DNA from: Phytophthora colocasiae
Taxonomy: Eukaryota; Oomycota; Peronosporomycetes; Peronosporales; Peronosporaceae
Direction: 5' to 3'
Length of the DNA: 64,000 nt
Assembly: GCA_018806915.1 (NCBI GenBank)
Contig: JAGKQI010000090.1
Coordinates: 2,356,001 to 2,420,000 of the forward strand
This document shows positions 1-8,255 of this stretch, piece by piece. The notes beneath the pieces were generated by a model, which did no database searches, was not told the DNA's origin, and worked only from the letters and a program-made list of their open reading frames with translations. Made by a program: the position numbers and the translations under genes. Position 1 is the first letter of the stretch, and each line of letters begins with the position of its first letter.

Positions 1-456
1 TCTTTCAAGCTTGAATCCCGTGGTTTCCAGCGTCCATTCTCGATATCCTTGGCTGAAATCGTCGTAAATGGCTGCGGTGACACACCGGTATCGTTCGTCC
101 AGAAGATCCCGTGGGCGATGTGGTATCTCTGATGGGAATCCATGGTTAAAACCACTTGAGAGAGCTCAGACGTGTGGTTCGAGATGAATGCGGCGATTCG
201 AGCTGCGTCTTCGTTGGCAGTTGGAATCGCCAAAGAACCACCAGGGTGGAAACTCACTTGTTGATCGATTACGAGAATTGCTACTCCACCCGAACGAATC
301 GATCCAGCTCGCTGTGCATCTTCGGTTACGCCATGCTTGATGATATCGTTGTAAATGATCTCGATGGCTGATGGAATAGCTGCTGGGGGATAAAATTGCA
401 GCCTAAAGATTGAGTATCAGAGCTAACCACGTAAGGACTGTAGTGATCTGTGTCAT
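1..456 (-). CDS. Nicotinamidase/isochorismatase-like cysteine hydrolase, 5' part only
   Basis: On the minus strand a reading frame runs off the left window edge and shows the front half of an isochorismatase-fold hydrolase. It has a hydrophobic beta strand ending in the catalytic Asp (VAILVIDQQ), the nicotinamidase-type FHPGGSLAIP loop, and then a strand with LTMDSHQRYHIAH, the histidine-rich metal-binding segment of nicotinamidases. The Lys and the nucleophilic Cys lie outside the window. The ATG at 456 opens a hydrophobic stretch (MTQITTVLTWLALILNL) that looks like a signal peptide, but it ends in TAG and joins the hydrolase frame only through a one-base shift or an unrecognised splice near 402. 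So the start is uncertain, and the gene may be secreted or broken. No copy of this gene is present at the other duplicated loci, so the duplication border lies between it and position 570. Confidence 0.6.
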
Positions 457-689
457 GGCTGGACGGCAGATTGGAAAGTAACAAAAGAGATCTTCTTTTG
501 AAAAGAAGATTCTCTTAGGATAGTTGAGACCTTTCGAACGGGGTAGTGGACAACGAGCCACAGCCGCAGAATGGTTGGATCTTTAGTGTTGGGCAGTGTA
601 GGAATGGAATTAATTTGTTGTTTGATCAGATACGATACAAACGTTAGCTTTAACTACGCTACCGTAGTTTTCTTACTGCGAGTTCTGTC

Positions 690-1211
690 TTACTGTCCGT
701 CTAGTTGGTGCCAGGTAACGACCTCCAAGATGAGGCCGATGGTGAGCAGAACGAGAAAGTTGCTGGTGTCTTGCGTTGTCGCCAAGCCAATGAGGAGGTT
801 TTCACTGGTCAAGTTGGCATCACCGTCGATTTCATGCTCGAATTCTCCATTACTCCTGGAACTTGAGCCAACGTCTTGATCCAAGGAGATCGACGCATTC
901 TCATCGCCAATTGCCGAGCTCAAAGGTGTAGTGAAGTTGCTGTCGAAGTCTTCGAACACATCGCCGTCACTGGACCGATTGTCGTTCCTCGACGCCAGAG
1001 CGTCGATAAAAGCCGCGAAATCCTCGCCTGTATCATTCACTAGAGTAGCGGCGGAGACTTGGGCCAGAAAGGCAGTTGTTACTGGGTCGGATTCGTCCTT
1101 GTCACGTTGGAGAAGGCGATGGATAGAGTTGATGCGATCCTCGTCGACAAGTTCGGCAGCTTCCAACGACACTAGACAGAGTAGAAGGAGGATCTGGACC
1201 ACGTCGTTCAT
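690..1211 (-). CDS. Small secreted Asp/Ser/Asn-rich protein, copy A
   Basis: A 173-aa protein with a clear N-terminal signal peptide (MNDVVQILLLLCLVSLEAAE), then an acidic, Ser/Asn-rich body with several N-glycosylation sequons. Unlike the copies at 7110 and 45,800, it keeps a longer hydrophobic C-terminal tail (FLVLLTIGLILEVVTW), which could be a GPI-anchor signal or a membrane segment. The other two copies have lost about 16 bp at this point and end in RLPGTS. No known domain or RXLR motif was recognised. It lies between the 3' fragment of the oxidoreductase and the window's left edge, in the same relative order as at the other two loci. Function unknown; a cell-surface or secreted role is inferred only from the signal peptide. 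Confidence 0.65.
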   Translation of the reverse strand: MNDVVQILLLLCLVSLEAAELVDEDRINSIHRLLQRDKDESDPVTTAFLAQVSAATLVNDTGEDFAAFIDALASRNDNRSSDGDVFEDFDSNFTTPLSSAIGDENASISLDQDVGSSSRSNGEFEHEIDGDANLTSENLLIGLATTQDTSNFLVLLTIGLILEVVTWHQLDGQ

Positions 1212-1430
1212 GGTAATTTGGATTTTCTTGGGTGGAGGTGGTTTTGTCGGAGCTCTTGCTGGCTACAGGGTGGATTGGAGAATGAACGGTGTGGTGAATT
1301 GTCAGATTTGCTAAAGCGAGAAAGTGCTGCTGTTGTTTAAATATCGGTCGGTTCGTTGGATAGTGGAAATTATCCGAACAATACCAGAAGGATGGAAGTA
1401 TCTCTAGGCAAGAGACTCTAGCTACCTCAA

Positions 1431-1862
1431 TTACGGGAGCTGCACGATGATCTTACCGATGTTCTTGTGCGCGTACATGTGATCGATGGCGTCCGGTACT
1501 TGTTCCAGTCCGTGGAACTCCGTGGGGTCCACGCCAGCGACCAGTTTGCCCTCCTTGATGAGTTTGAAGAGGTTTTCCATGTGCGTCGGGATGATGTCGC
1601 TGTACGTCCGCAACAAGAACCCACGCACTGTAATGGCTTTCATCAGCAGAACCTCATTCATCGCGCTAACAGTGAAAGGTGAGCGTGGTGTATCTCCTCT
1701 GTACTCTGAGATGTGTCCGAAGACAATGATTCGACCACGAATGGCCATGTTGTCGAACACCGTCTTGAACATCTGACCACCGATGGTCTCAAAAGCGATG
1801 TCGATGCCCTTCGGGTACTCTTTTCTTCAGGACTTCTTCGATTTGTAGTTGATCACTCGATT
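1431..1862 (-). pseudogene. 3' fragment of zinc-less quinone oxidoreductase, copy A
   Basis: The last 113 codons match the end of the intact gene at 5908-6909 almost exactly, including the GHISEYRGDTP region and the C-terminal KIIVQLP. Upstream, homology continues about 90 bp, with one extra A in the codons before YPKGID that breaks the frame, and then stops at a point matching about 6470 of the intact gene. The N-terminal substrate domain and the first part of the nucleotide-binding fold are missing, so this is a truncated, inactive copy. The right-arm fragment at 45,190-45,599 stops at the same place, so the truncation predates the inverted duplication. Confidence 0.85.
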
Positions 1863-1945
1863 ACATACGTACAACTTGACCGGTACTCACACCGGTACGA
1901 AAGTGAGCCCCTTTCTTCGAAAGGTACCAATGCTACGAACCTGTT

Positions 1946-2735
1946 ATCCATGTCAACAGTGCTAAGGAAGATCTGCGCGAGAGAATGGAACACCCAGCTC
2001 CATTCGTCGATGAAGATGGAGATCCTTACTGGGGACCTAGCGTCGTTTGTGCTGCCACCACTTGGGAAGACTTCAAGCGATGGCTCAACGTTAACGAAGG
2101 ACGGTTGAGGCGGTGGGACTTTGAGCTCTGGATGATGGCACGAACAGGGGAAGAGTGGTGATCTACAGTCTGCCGTCGTTTGTCCACGAACATGCGTCAG
2201 ATGAAATTCGATCTTCCATCACCACGCAAATACAGATCGCGGGGAACAACATTAATCTCATTGAGACTGTGATAGGTGGACGAGTTACGTGCCAGATTGG
2301 AGATAGTGGCCAAGAACCTGATGCAAGTCTCACCCCTGTGGACCTGGAGGTTGGCGGAGCAGTGCTGGCGGCTTCAGAAAACAACCCGTTCCCAAACGTG
2401 ATTATCGAAGTTGCTTACAAGAACGAAAGCTTAGAGGGCCTTCGAGCCAAACTCCGGCGCTGGATGAGCGACGATACGTCTGTTCAAGTATCAAGATTTT
2501 CCCTGGAGACATGACTGAGCGTCGAGTTGCTATCTTGCATCAGCGTGGTCAGCCGACTCAAGAAGTGGATTTTGGCTATGGCTATCCTCCCGCACCTCCG
2601 CTGACGTTTCCAGTTGGAGCGATTTTTGCTGGTGTCGCTTTACCTGCTGGTTTGAACGGAAACCACCCCATCTCAATTAACCTAGATGACTTGAGGACCG
2701 TTGTCAACATCATTCTTCATAGAAGCAACAATTGA
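1946..2735 (+). pseudogene. Uma2-like (PD-(D/E)XK fold) nuclease family gene, broken, copy 1
   Basis: Reading across frames gives a protein with the segments WLNVNEGRLRRWDF, NNINLIETVIGGRV, then NVIIEVAYKNES followed by a Leu/Arg-rich helix (LEGLRAKLRRWMS) and a Tyr/Pro-rich C-terminus. The E-V-A-Y-x-N-E-S strand with a following K/R helix resembles the restriction-endonuclease-like Uma2/DUF820 fold, which is an inference from pattern. The copy is broken: one base is missing near 2132, and about 11 bases are lost near 2493 relative to the right-arm copy at 44,031-44,860. That copy has different lesions, so the common ancestor was probably intact. Further fragments lie at 12,425-12,840 and 20,476-20,650. 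Confidence 0.6.
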
Positions 2736-2974
2736 GCTGCGGTAACCCAGGTCTCAGCTACGTCCGTGTGTCGGCAACCAGAGATTTCGAAATTTCAGCT
2801 TTTCAACTTTCAGCACAGCAACAACAGCTACAGTAGCGTTTAACATCTCCAAGAAATCTCCATTTTTGCCTTGTGGACTTTCAGAAAAGATTGTTAAGTT
2901 GTAACTTCCAGTAGCAAAATGAAGACAAGCAATTGCTTCAAACCTCTCACAGATTACGCTGCTGCTGCTCGGTC

Positions 2975-3065
2975 GACCCAAGAGCTCGTCTTCCACTCAT
3001 TGACTCACCGTCCACACCAAGCTCTGTACTTAACATGTCTTTCAGGAAGCACAATCCAACGTTCA
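2975..3065 (-). pseudogene. Remnant of a PH-domain gene
   Basis: On the minus strand this stretch is similar to the last PH domain of the large multi-PH gene at about 13,490-13,590. It has the same ACGAGCTCTT..TGG end of the domain, and the LP-x-HVK-x-RA strand is recognisable as LPERHVKYRAW. The frame is interrupted soon after by a stop. It looks like a small scrap of a paralogous PH gene carried in the duplication; the right arm has the same scrap at about 43,562-43,650. Confidence 0.5.
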
Positions 3066-3291
3066 ATTGTCCAAATCGTTAGACTTGACAAAGCGATTTC
3101 ACCATTCGGACTCGAGCTTGTGGTGTCAAATAGATAGTAACGAGAGGCGAACTCAGCCACAATCTTTGTTTCTTCGACAGGTTCATCGTCTCATTCAAGT
3201 TTCATCAAATCTTGAAAATGGTGGACCTCTTACGAAAGCCGTTGATGCTCGTTACTGTGATCACCAGCACTAGCACCCCTCAGCTGGTCGA

Positions 3292-3648
3292 CCATGCATG
3301 ACTGGATTGCAGGATGGATTTGAATTCTGTGGTCGAGGGTGAATCACGCGTCACCACGTCATCCAGACGGAGACCTGGAACTTCCTTTAAAGCTGCGATG
3401 CGTTCCCGAGTTTTCGACTGCTGACAGGTCTCGATCAGAGTGGGAGACGCACCATGCACTAACCGGTAGAGAGCATGTCACGTTGATCCTCCGTTGTTGA
3501 GCCGGCTGAAGTCCGTCCCACGCCATGATCGGGTGGTCGTTTTCGACCGGCACTACACTGCAGTTGATCTTTCAAAGCTTTGCTGTCTGTGGTGCCGTCC
3601 AGCTGCACTCTCGCAGTCTTCCTTCACGCCATACTAGAGCGGCCGATG
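3292..3648 (-). pseudogene. Degenerate left-arm copy of a hypothetical ORF
   Basis: This is the counterpart of the open 122-codon ORF at 42,986-43,354. Here the second sense codon after the ATG context is TGA, and a further stop falls in the middle of the reading frame. The left arm therefore does not encode the product. No domain was recognised in either copy. The rest of 3066-3960 shows no other supportable gene. Confidence 0.35.
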
Positions 3649-4080
3649 ACATGACGATCATCTGACAGGCCGTCGCTACGCCGGACAAGCTGTTTGAGAG
3701 GAGCCATTCGACCGTATGGACGTGCGGCCGACACACGTGATTTCGTGTGCAATGCTCGCTGAGTCAACGCGCTGGTGGTCACGGTGGTCGCCACGTACAA
3801 AGGATCCTTTCTTTCCTGTCACCCGGCCGTCAAAACCACTTCACCGAGCCCGGCACTGCACATCCAGGTGGCGTTGGCATTCCAGATTGGAGAGAGGAGA
3901 CCTCAAGTAATTCGTCTCGAGACGACGGGACGAAGCGGACGTCGCTCCTTTATGCCGCCGCTCTAGGTTAGGCATTGTCTTGCTGCCTCATTCAGGGCGA
4001 GTCACGTCAACTTGCACTTTCGAAAATCACTGAGCGACGTCGCATCTGCAGCTTCAGGAAGACCCCGACCATCAAATACG

Positions 4081-5190
4081 ATGCAACCGTGGACGCCGCC
4101 GGAGAACACCATCGTTCTCACTGACCTGCTACGGTCTCAACCTCAAAGAGATGCCGTCTTTGTTAAACCGGAGCCGGAATTCGTGACGTCCCGACCGAGT
4201 TTCATCGACCTGCCACCTCTGCTTCCTTCTCGCCTCCCAGCTATCTCGGACGTGCTGAGAAGCACCAGTCCACAGCAGCGGCGATACCAGAAGAGCACGT
4301 TCGTATCAGCTCCTCAATACTCCGAGACTCCGACGTACTCTGCTGCATTTATGAGTACGTGAACTCTAAGTTGATCATGTCTTCTTCTCGTCTAACAACA
4401 CCTTTTTCCCTGTTTTTGCAGCTCGACCGAATGCTACAGACTACAGCAACCGCGGTGACTCCGTTATGCCAAGCCTACCAACGCCTACGAGCTCGTACGC
4501 TGTAGTTTCAGGGGATATGACGCCTCCAGGCCTTGTAGGTACTGTACTAGAACTTATCCTATTAGTACGCCCAGTCCTCAAACTGCCCGACCAGCAAGCC
4601 GAACGTGCAGATACACTGGCTGCACCCACTACGTGGTCGATCACGGACTCTGCGTCCGCCATGGAGTACGTTTGCTGTGTTACTCTTCACTTTTAGCTTC
4701 ATGTCTGACTTTGCTGTCTCTTTAGGGTGGGAAACGATGCACTGCTGACGGTTGCAGCAGTCGAGCCAAGCACTTTGGTCGCTGCTGGAAGCATGGTATG
4801 TCTCATTCTGTTTTCGTTTCTTTGATGTTAGCTAACCAGTTGATTCTTTCAGGCGGATCGATGGAGTGCAAGGCTCCGGGTTGTTCCAACCGAGCTAAAT
4901 CTCGTGGCTACTGCTGGTCTCATGGCGGCGGTACTAAGTGTAAAACGGGAGACTGCGATAAGATCGCTATCTCGAACGGTTTGTGCTGGGCTCATGGTGG
5001 TGGTAAGTTATCTGCTGTGTATTCTTCGAAGTGGGAAGTGTGTATGCTAATTTGCTACGTTTTTCTAGGTAAACGATGCATCGTCCAAGGGTGCCAGAAG
5101 CAGGCATATGAACGTACGAAAAACTACTGCAACAGCCACTACCAGCAGTACCAAGAGAGTGCGATCGCAATTACTCGGCATCAAAACTAA
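4081..5190 (+). pseudogene. C-x3-GC/HGGG zinc-finger gene, left copy with exon 2 frameshift
   Basis: Five exons can be read: 4081-4354, 4422-4665, 4726-4795, 4853-5002 and 5069-5190, separated by 57-67 bp GT-AG introns. The C-terminal half has five tandem units of the form C-x3-GC-x(7)-G-x-C-x2-HGG (for example CKAPGCSNRAKSRGYC), an oomycete-rich class often labelled WRKY19-like zinc finger. The N-terminal exon is Pro/Ser-rich. Compared with the right-arm copy, exon 2 has five extra bases near 4548. They shift the frame before the zinc fingers, so this copy should not make the full protein unless splicing differs. Such proteins are presumed nuclear regulators; that role is inference. Confidence 0.7.
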
Positions 5191-5827
5191 ACGACTTCGT
5201 TGAGTTATTTATTCGGTGGGTTTCGAGCTCGAGCTGAGGACGTTCTACGTGGAGTTCTCGCAAAGGCTTTTGCAGGATCATCACGCAAGAGCTGAGACCA
5301 CATCTTTTGAGGAATCACCGAAAAGGTGGTGCTGCTCGAGGGTAAAGGACGTTGCCTTTTGGACAGACGAGTGTAGTAAACGACGTATATTAAAAGTTTC
5401 GCACCAACGCAATTGTTGATCGGAGTTGTAAGTACGTGTACATGCAGTAGGAAAGATTTATTGGCTCGGCATGTAAAGGAATTGCAGGGGCATTTTTCAG
5501 AAACGAGTTCTGCTATTCTAGTTGTATGTAACTTAAGCACTGGTCAATCTCATGCTGATGAGCAGTATCACTTTACGAAGTCCATTCCTCTCTAGCCAAC
5601 CCGACAAATCAATTCAACCGATATGCAGCTGAAACACGTCCAGCATGCCAAAAGCAATGGGGTTGTAAGCCCATGATAGCCAAGCTAGAGATTGTTCGAC
5701 TGAAAACCGCAACGTCATCTTCTTGATTTTAGCCAATCCTGACATTTAGCCAAACGGCTAAATTCATTCATTGGTCCACACATTGTCACGAGGTGTTACT
5801 CGACACGAATTAGTTCGCGTCATCAAG
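5191..5827. other. Gene-free duplicated tail with the empty hAT site
   Basis: No coding region is supportable here. The stretch matches the reverse complement of 41,320-41,440 followed by 34,750-35,215. The two right-arm pieces are separated by the 6.1-kb hAT insertion, so 5301-5325 here is the uninterrupted site. A CATGCTGATGA motif near 5550 is repeated in the right arm (34,905-34,960), which has an extra short repeat unit. Confidence 0.75.
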
Positions 5828-5907
5828 ATGGCATGGAATACTACCAATGCTTGTCAAAGTCTCTACTTCACAATTCAATCCGCCATCCCCCCACAACAAC
5901 AACCATA

Positions 5908-6909
5908 ATGCCCAGCTACCGTGAACTTCTGTGCACCAAACTTTCCACCAATTTCCGTGAGGCCACGGAAATCGTCACCCACCAGGAGCTACCGAAGGCA
6001 AGAACCGGTCACATTGTGGTAAAGAACAAATTTCTGGGCATCAACGCCACGGATATCAATGTGACCAACGGGGTCTTCAACGAGAACCCTCCCCCTTTCG
6101 GCACAGGACTGGATGCAGCTGGAACTGTAGTCGAAGTCGGTCAGGGTGTCACTCAGGTCAAGGTTGGGGACTACGTTGTGTACGACAAGTTCGGAGCTTA
6201 TGCTGAGTACGTGGAAGTTCCCATCGGATCTGTGCACAAACTTCCTGAACTGTCTCCAGCTGCTCTCCCCTTGACGGTATGCGGTATTTCTGCGTCGATT
6301 GCCATTAAGGAGTGTGGTGAACTCAAAACCAACGAGACGGTGTTCGTCACGGCTGCAGCTGGAGGCGCTGGGCAATTCGTAGTGCAACTCGCCAAAATGG
6401 CAGGAAACCACGTCATTGGCACGTGCAGCAGCGACAACAAAGCTGAATACCTCAAGAAACTCGGCTGTGATCGGGTGATCAACTACAACAAGGAGAATAT
6501 CGATCAAGTCCTGAAGAAAGAGTACCCGAAGGGCATCGACATCGCTTTTGAGACCATCGGTGGTCAGATGTTCAAGACGGTGTTCGACAACATGGCCATT
6601 CGTGGTCGAATCATTGTCTTCGGACACATCTCAGAGTACAGAGGTGATACCCCACGCTCACCTTTCACTGTTAGCGCGATGAATGAGGTTCTGCTGATGA
6701 AAGCCATTACGGTGCGTGGGTTCTTGTTGCGGACGTACAGCGACATCATCCCGACGCACATGGAAAATCTCTTCAAGTTCATCAAGGAGGGGAAACTAGT
6801 CGCTGGCGTGGACCCCACGGAGTTCCACGGACTGGAACAGGTCCCGGACGCCATCGATCACATGTACGCGCACAAGAACATCGGCAAGATCATCGTGCAG
6901 CTCCCGTAA
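5908..6909 (+). CDS. Zinc-less quinone oxidoreductase / PTGR3-ZADH2-like MDR enzyme
   Basis: A 333-aa medium-chain dehydrogenase/reductase without zinc-binding cysteines. The N-terminal GroES-like domain (NKFLGINATDINVTNG, GLDAAGTVVEVG) is followed by the nucleotide-binding AAAGGAGQFVVQLAK loop at about residue 150 and the GHISEYRGDTP segment typical of the ZADH2/prostaglandin reductase 3 branch. Members reduce alpha,beta-unsaturated ketones or quinones with NADPH; the exact substrate is unknown. I chose the ATG at 5908 rather than those at 5828 and 5833. The protein family starts here, and an initiator-like TTCACAATTCAATCC lies at 5867-5881, so the earlier ATGs would be outside the transcript. 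Two 3' fragments of this gene lie at 1431 and 45,190. Confidence 0.88.
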   Translation: MPSYRELLCTKLSTNFREATEIVTHQELPKARTGHIVVKNKFLGINATDINVTNGVFNENPPPFGTGLDAAGTVVEVGQGVTQVKVGDYVVYDKFGAYAEYVEVPIGSVHKLPELSPAALPLTVCGISASIAIKECGELKTNETVFVTAAAGGAGQFVVQLAKMAGNHVIGTCSSDNKAEYLKKLGCDRVINYNKENIDQVLKKEYPKGIDIAFETIGGQMFKTVFDNMAIRGRIIVFGHISEYRGDTPRSPFTVSAMNEVLLMKAITVRGFLLRTYSDIIPTHMENLFKFIKEGKLVAGVDPTEFHGLEQVPDAIDHMYAHKNIGKIIVQLP

Positions 6910-7033
6910 TTGAGTTTGGTAGCAACGCAGCCATTTCGTTTTTTTCTCGAGAATTTCCACTATCAAAAGAGAACAAGACACGTTGAAATGAAGCACTTTC
7001 TCGCTTTAGCAAATCTGACAATTCACCACACCG

Positions 7034-7048
7034 TTCATTTTCCAATCC
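7034..7048 (+). promoter_or_regulatory. Oomycete-type initiator
   Basis: TTCATTTTCCAATCC fits the oomycete Inr/flanking consensus (YTCATTYY-N-CAATTT-like) and lies about 60 bp before the ATG at 7110. The same sequence precedes the copy at 45,800. Confidence 0.55.
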
Positions 7049-7109
7049 ACCCTGTAGCCAGCAAGAGTTCCGACAAAATCACCTCCAACCAAGAAAATCC
7101 AACTTTACC

Positions 7110-7616
7110 ATGAACGACGTGGTCCAGATCCTCCTTCTGCTCTGTCTAGTGTCGTTGGAAGCTGCCGGGCTTGTCGACGAGGATCGCATCAACTCTATCC
7201 ATCGCCTTCTCCAACGTGACAAGGACGAATCCGACCCAGTAACAACTACCTTTCTGGCCCAAATCTCCGCAGCTGCTCTAGTGAATGATACAGGCGAGGA
7301 TTTCGCGGCTTTTGTCGATGCTCTAGCGGCAAATGCGTCGACGAGGAACGACAATTGGTCCAGTGACGGCAATGTGTTCGAAGACTTCGAGAGCAACTTC
7401 ACTACAGCTTTGAGCTCGGCAATTGACGATGAGAATGCGTCGATCTCCTTGGATCAAGACGTTGGCGCAAGTTCCGGCAGTAATGGAGAATTGGAGCACG
7501 AAATCGACGGTGACGCCAACTTGACCAGTGAAAACCTCCCCATCGGCTTGGCGACAACGCAAGACACCAGCAACTTCCTCGTTCTGCTAACGATCAGGTT
7601 ACCTGGTACCAGCTAG
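7110..7616 (+). CDS. Small secreted Asp/Ser/Asn-rich protein, copy B
   Basis: A 168-aa protein with the signal peptide MNDVVQILLLLCLVSLEAAG, an acidic body rich in Asp, Ser and Asn, and several sequons (NDT, NAS, NFT, NLT). The C-terminus is FLVLLTIRLPGTS. A deletion of about 16 bp relative to copy A (690-1211) has changed the frame at the end and shortened the hydrophobic tail, so a GPI or membrane anchor that copy A may have is lost here. Copy C at 45,800 carries the same deletion, so B and C share a more recent ancestor. No known effector motif was found. Confidence 0.75.
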   Translation: MNDVVQILLLLCLVSLEAAGLVDEDRINSIHRLLQRDKDESDPVTTTFLAQISAAALVNDTGEDFAAFVDALAANASTRNDNWSSDGNVFEDFESNFTTALSSAIDDENASISLDQDVGASSGSNGELEHEIDGDANLTSENLPIGLATTQDTSNFLVLLTIRLPGTS

Positions 7617-7819
7617 ACGGACAGTAAGACAGAACTCGCAGTAAGAAAACTACGGTAGCGTAGTTAAAGCCAACGTTTGTATTGTATATGATCAAACCGC
7701 CAAGTTAATTCCATTCCACCACGGTTTTAATGATAAAGATACTGAAACAAATGCGAAATCCCTGAACACATACGTTTCGTTTGTACATTGATGTCACTTA
7801 GCTATGCTAACGACTTCCT

Positions 7820-8116
7820 ATGTCCGTTCTAGTGTTCGCCCCTATGTCGACCACTAGCCTTCATCCCGGCCAGAGCTACTCTCCGCCGTTACCCGGTGTC
7901 AACCCCATCGAGTTGACCAAAAAGTGCCGCTTGGGAATTGTCCACGATGTTGTCTCGGATCGTAGCTCCATCATTGTCCGCTCAGTGAGTGACATCCGGT
8001 ACGAACTTCGCTTTTGCAAAACCTCTCAAAGTCGGTTGGTGTACTCGAAATCCGGCCGCTGGTACTCGGAATTAGACTATGCTGTGTCCTTCATACAGAA
8101 CTTAGCTTGGAAATAG
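7820..8116 (+). CDS. Hypothetical 98-aa protein
   Basis: An open frame from an ATG codes for a small, fairly basic protein (YSPPLPGVNPIELTKKCRLG early, YELRFCKTSQSRLVYSKSG late). I do not recognise it. The duplicate at 46,510-46,791 is nearly identical up to the last dozen codons, where small indels change the frame, so the C-terminus is not conserved. It ends about 100 bp before the initiator of the Crinkler-like gene and could be a separate small gene or a remnant. Confidence 0.35.
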   Translation: MSVLVFAPMSTTSLHPGQSYSPPLPGVNPIELTKKCRLGIVHDVVSDRSSIIVRSVSDIRYELRFCKTSQSRLVYSKSGRWYSELDYAVSFIQNLAWK

Positions 8117-8222
8117 TGTCCGTCTCATTTTAATTGAGCTTTCACAGTAACCGGCCAAAATCTCTGGTAGTGAAAGGGTTGAAAAACCTCAGTTTTTCCT
8201 TCTTGGCCAGAAGTTCTTTCTG

Positions 8223-8239
8223 TCATTCTGTCATTTGTC
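8223..8239 (+). promoter_or_regulatory. Initiator of the Crinkler-like gene
   Basis: TCATTCTGTCATTTGTC is a close match to the oomycete initiator plus downstream element and sits 17 bp before the ATG at 8256. It rules against starting translation further upstream at the in-frame TTG at 8235. Confidence 0.6.
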
Positions 8240-8255
8240 GTGTCGAAGAGAAGCA

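Larger units (their letters stand above)
570..5790. repeat. Left arm of inverted segmental duplication
   Basis: This block reappears reverse-complemented at about 34,750-46,400, where it is enlarged by a hAT plus PiggyBac insertion. The shared order is small secreted protein, 3' end of quinone oxidoreductase, Uma2-like pseudogene, PH remnant, hypothetical ORF, zinc-finger gene and a gene-free AT-rich tail. Identity is high but not complete: each arm has its own small indels in the coding parts. The right end of the homology was placed where the two arms stop matching after the shared ATTGGTCCACA stretch. Borders are judged by eye and may be off by tens of bases. Confidence 0.85.

Noticed and set aside
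5828..5907. Longer N-terminus for the quinone oxidoreductase from ATG 5833
   Set aside because: The extra 25 residues are unlike the family and an initiator-like element lies within them; the ATG at 5908 is preferred.
8235..8255. Start of the Crinkler-like protein seven codons upstream
   Set aside because: It would need a TTG start and falls in the initiator; the header domain begins at the ATG at 8256.
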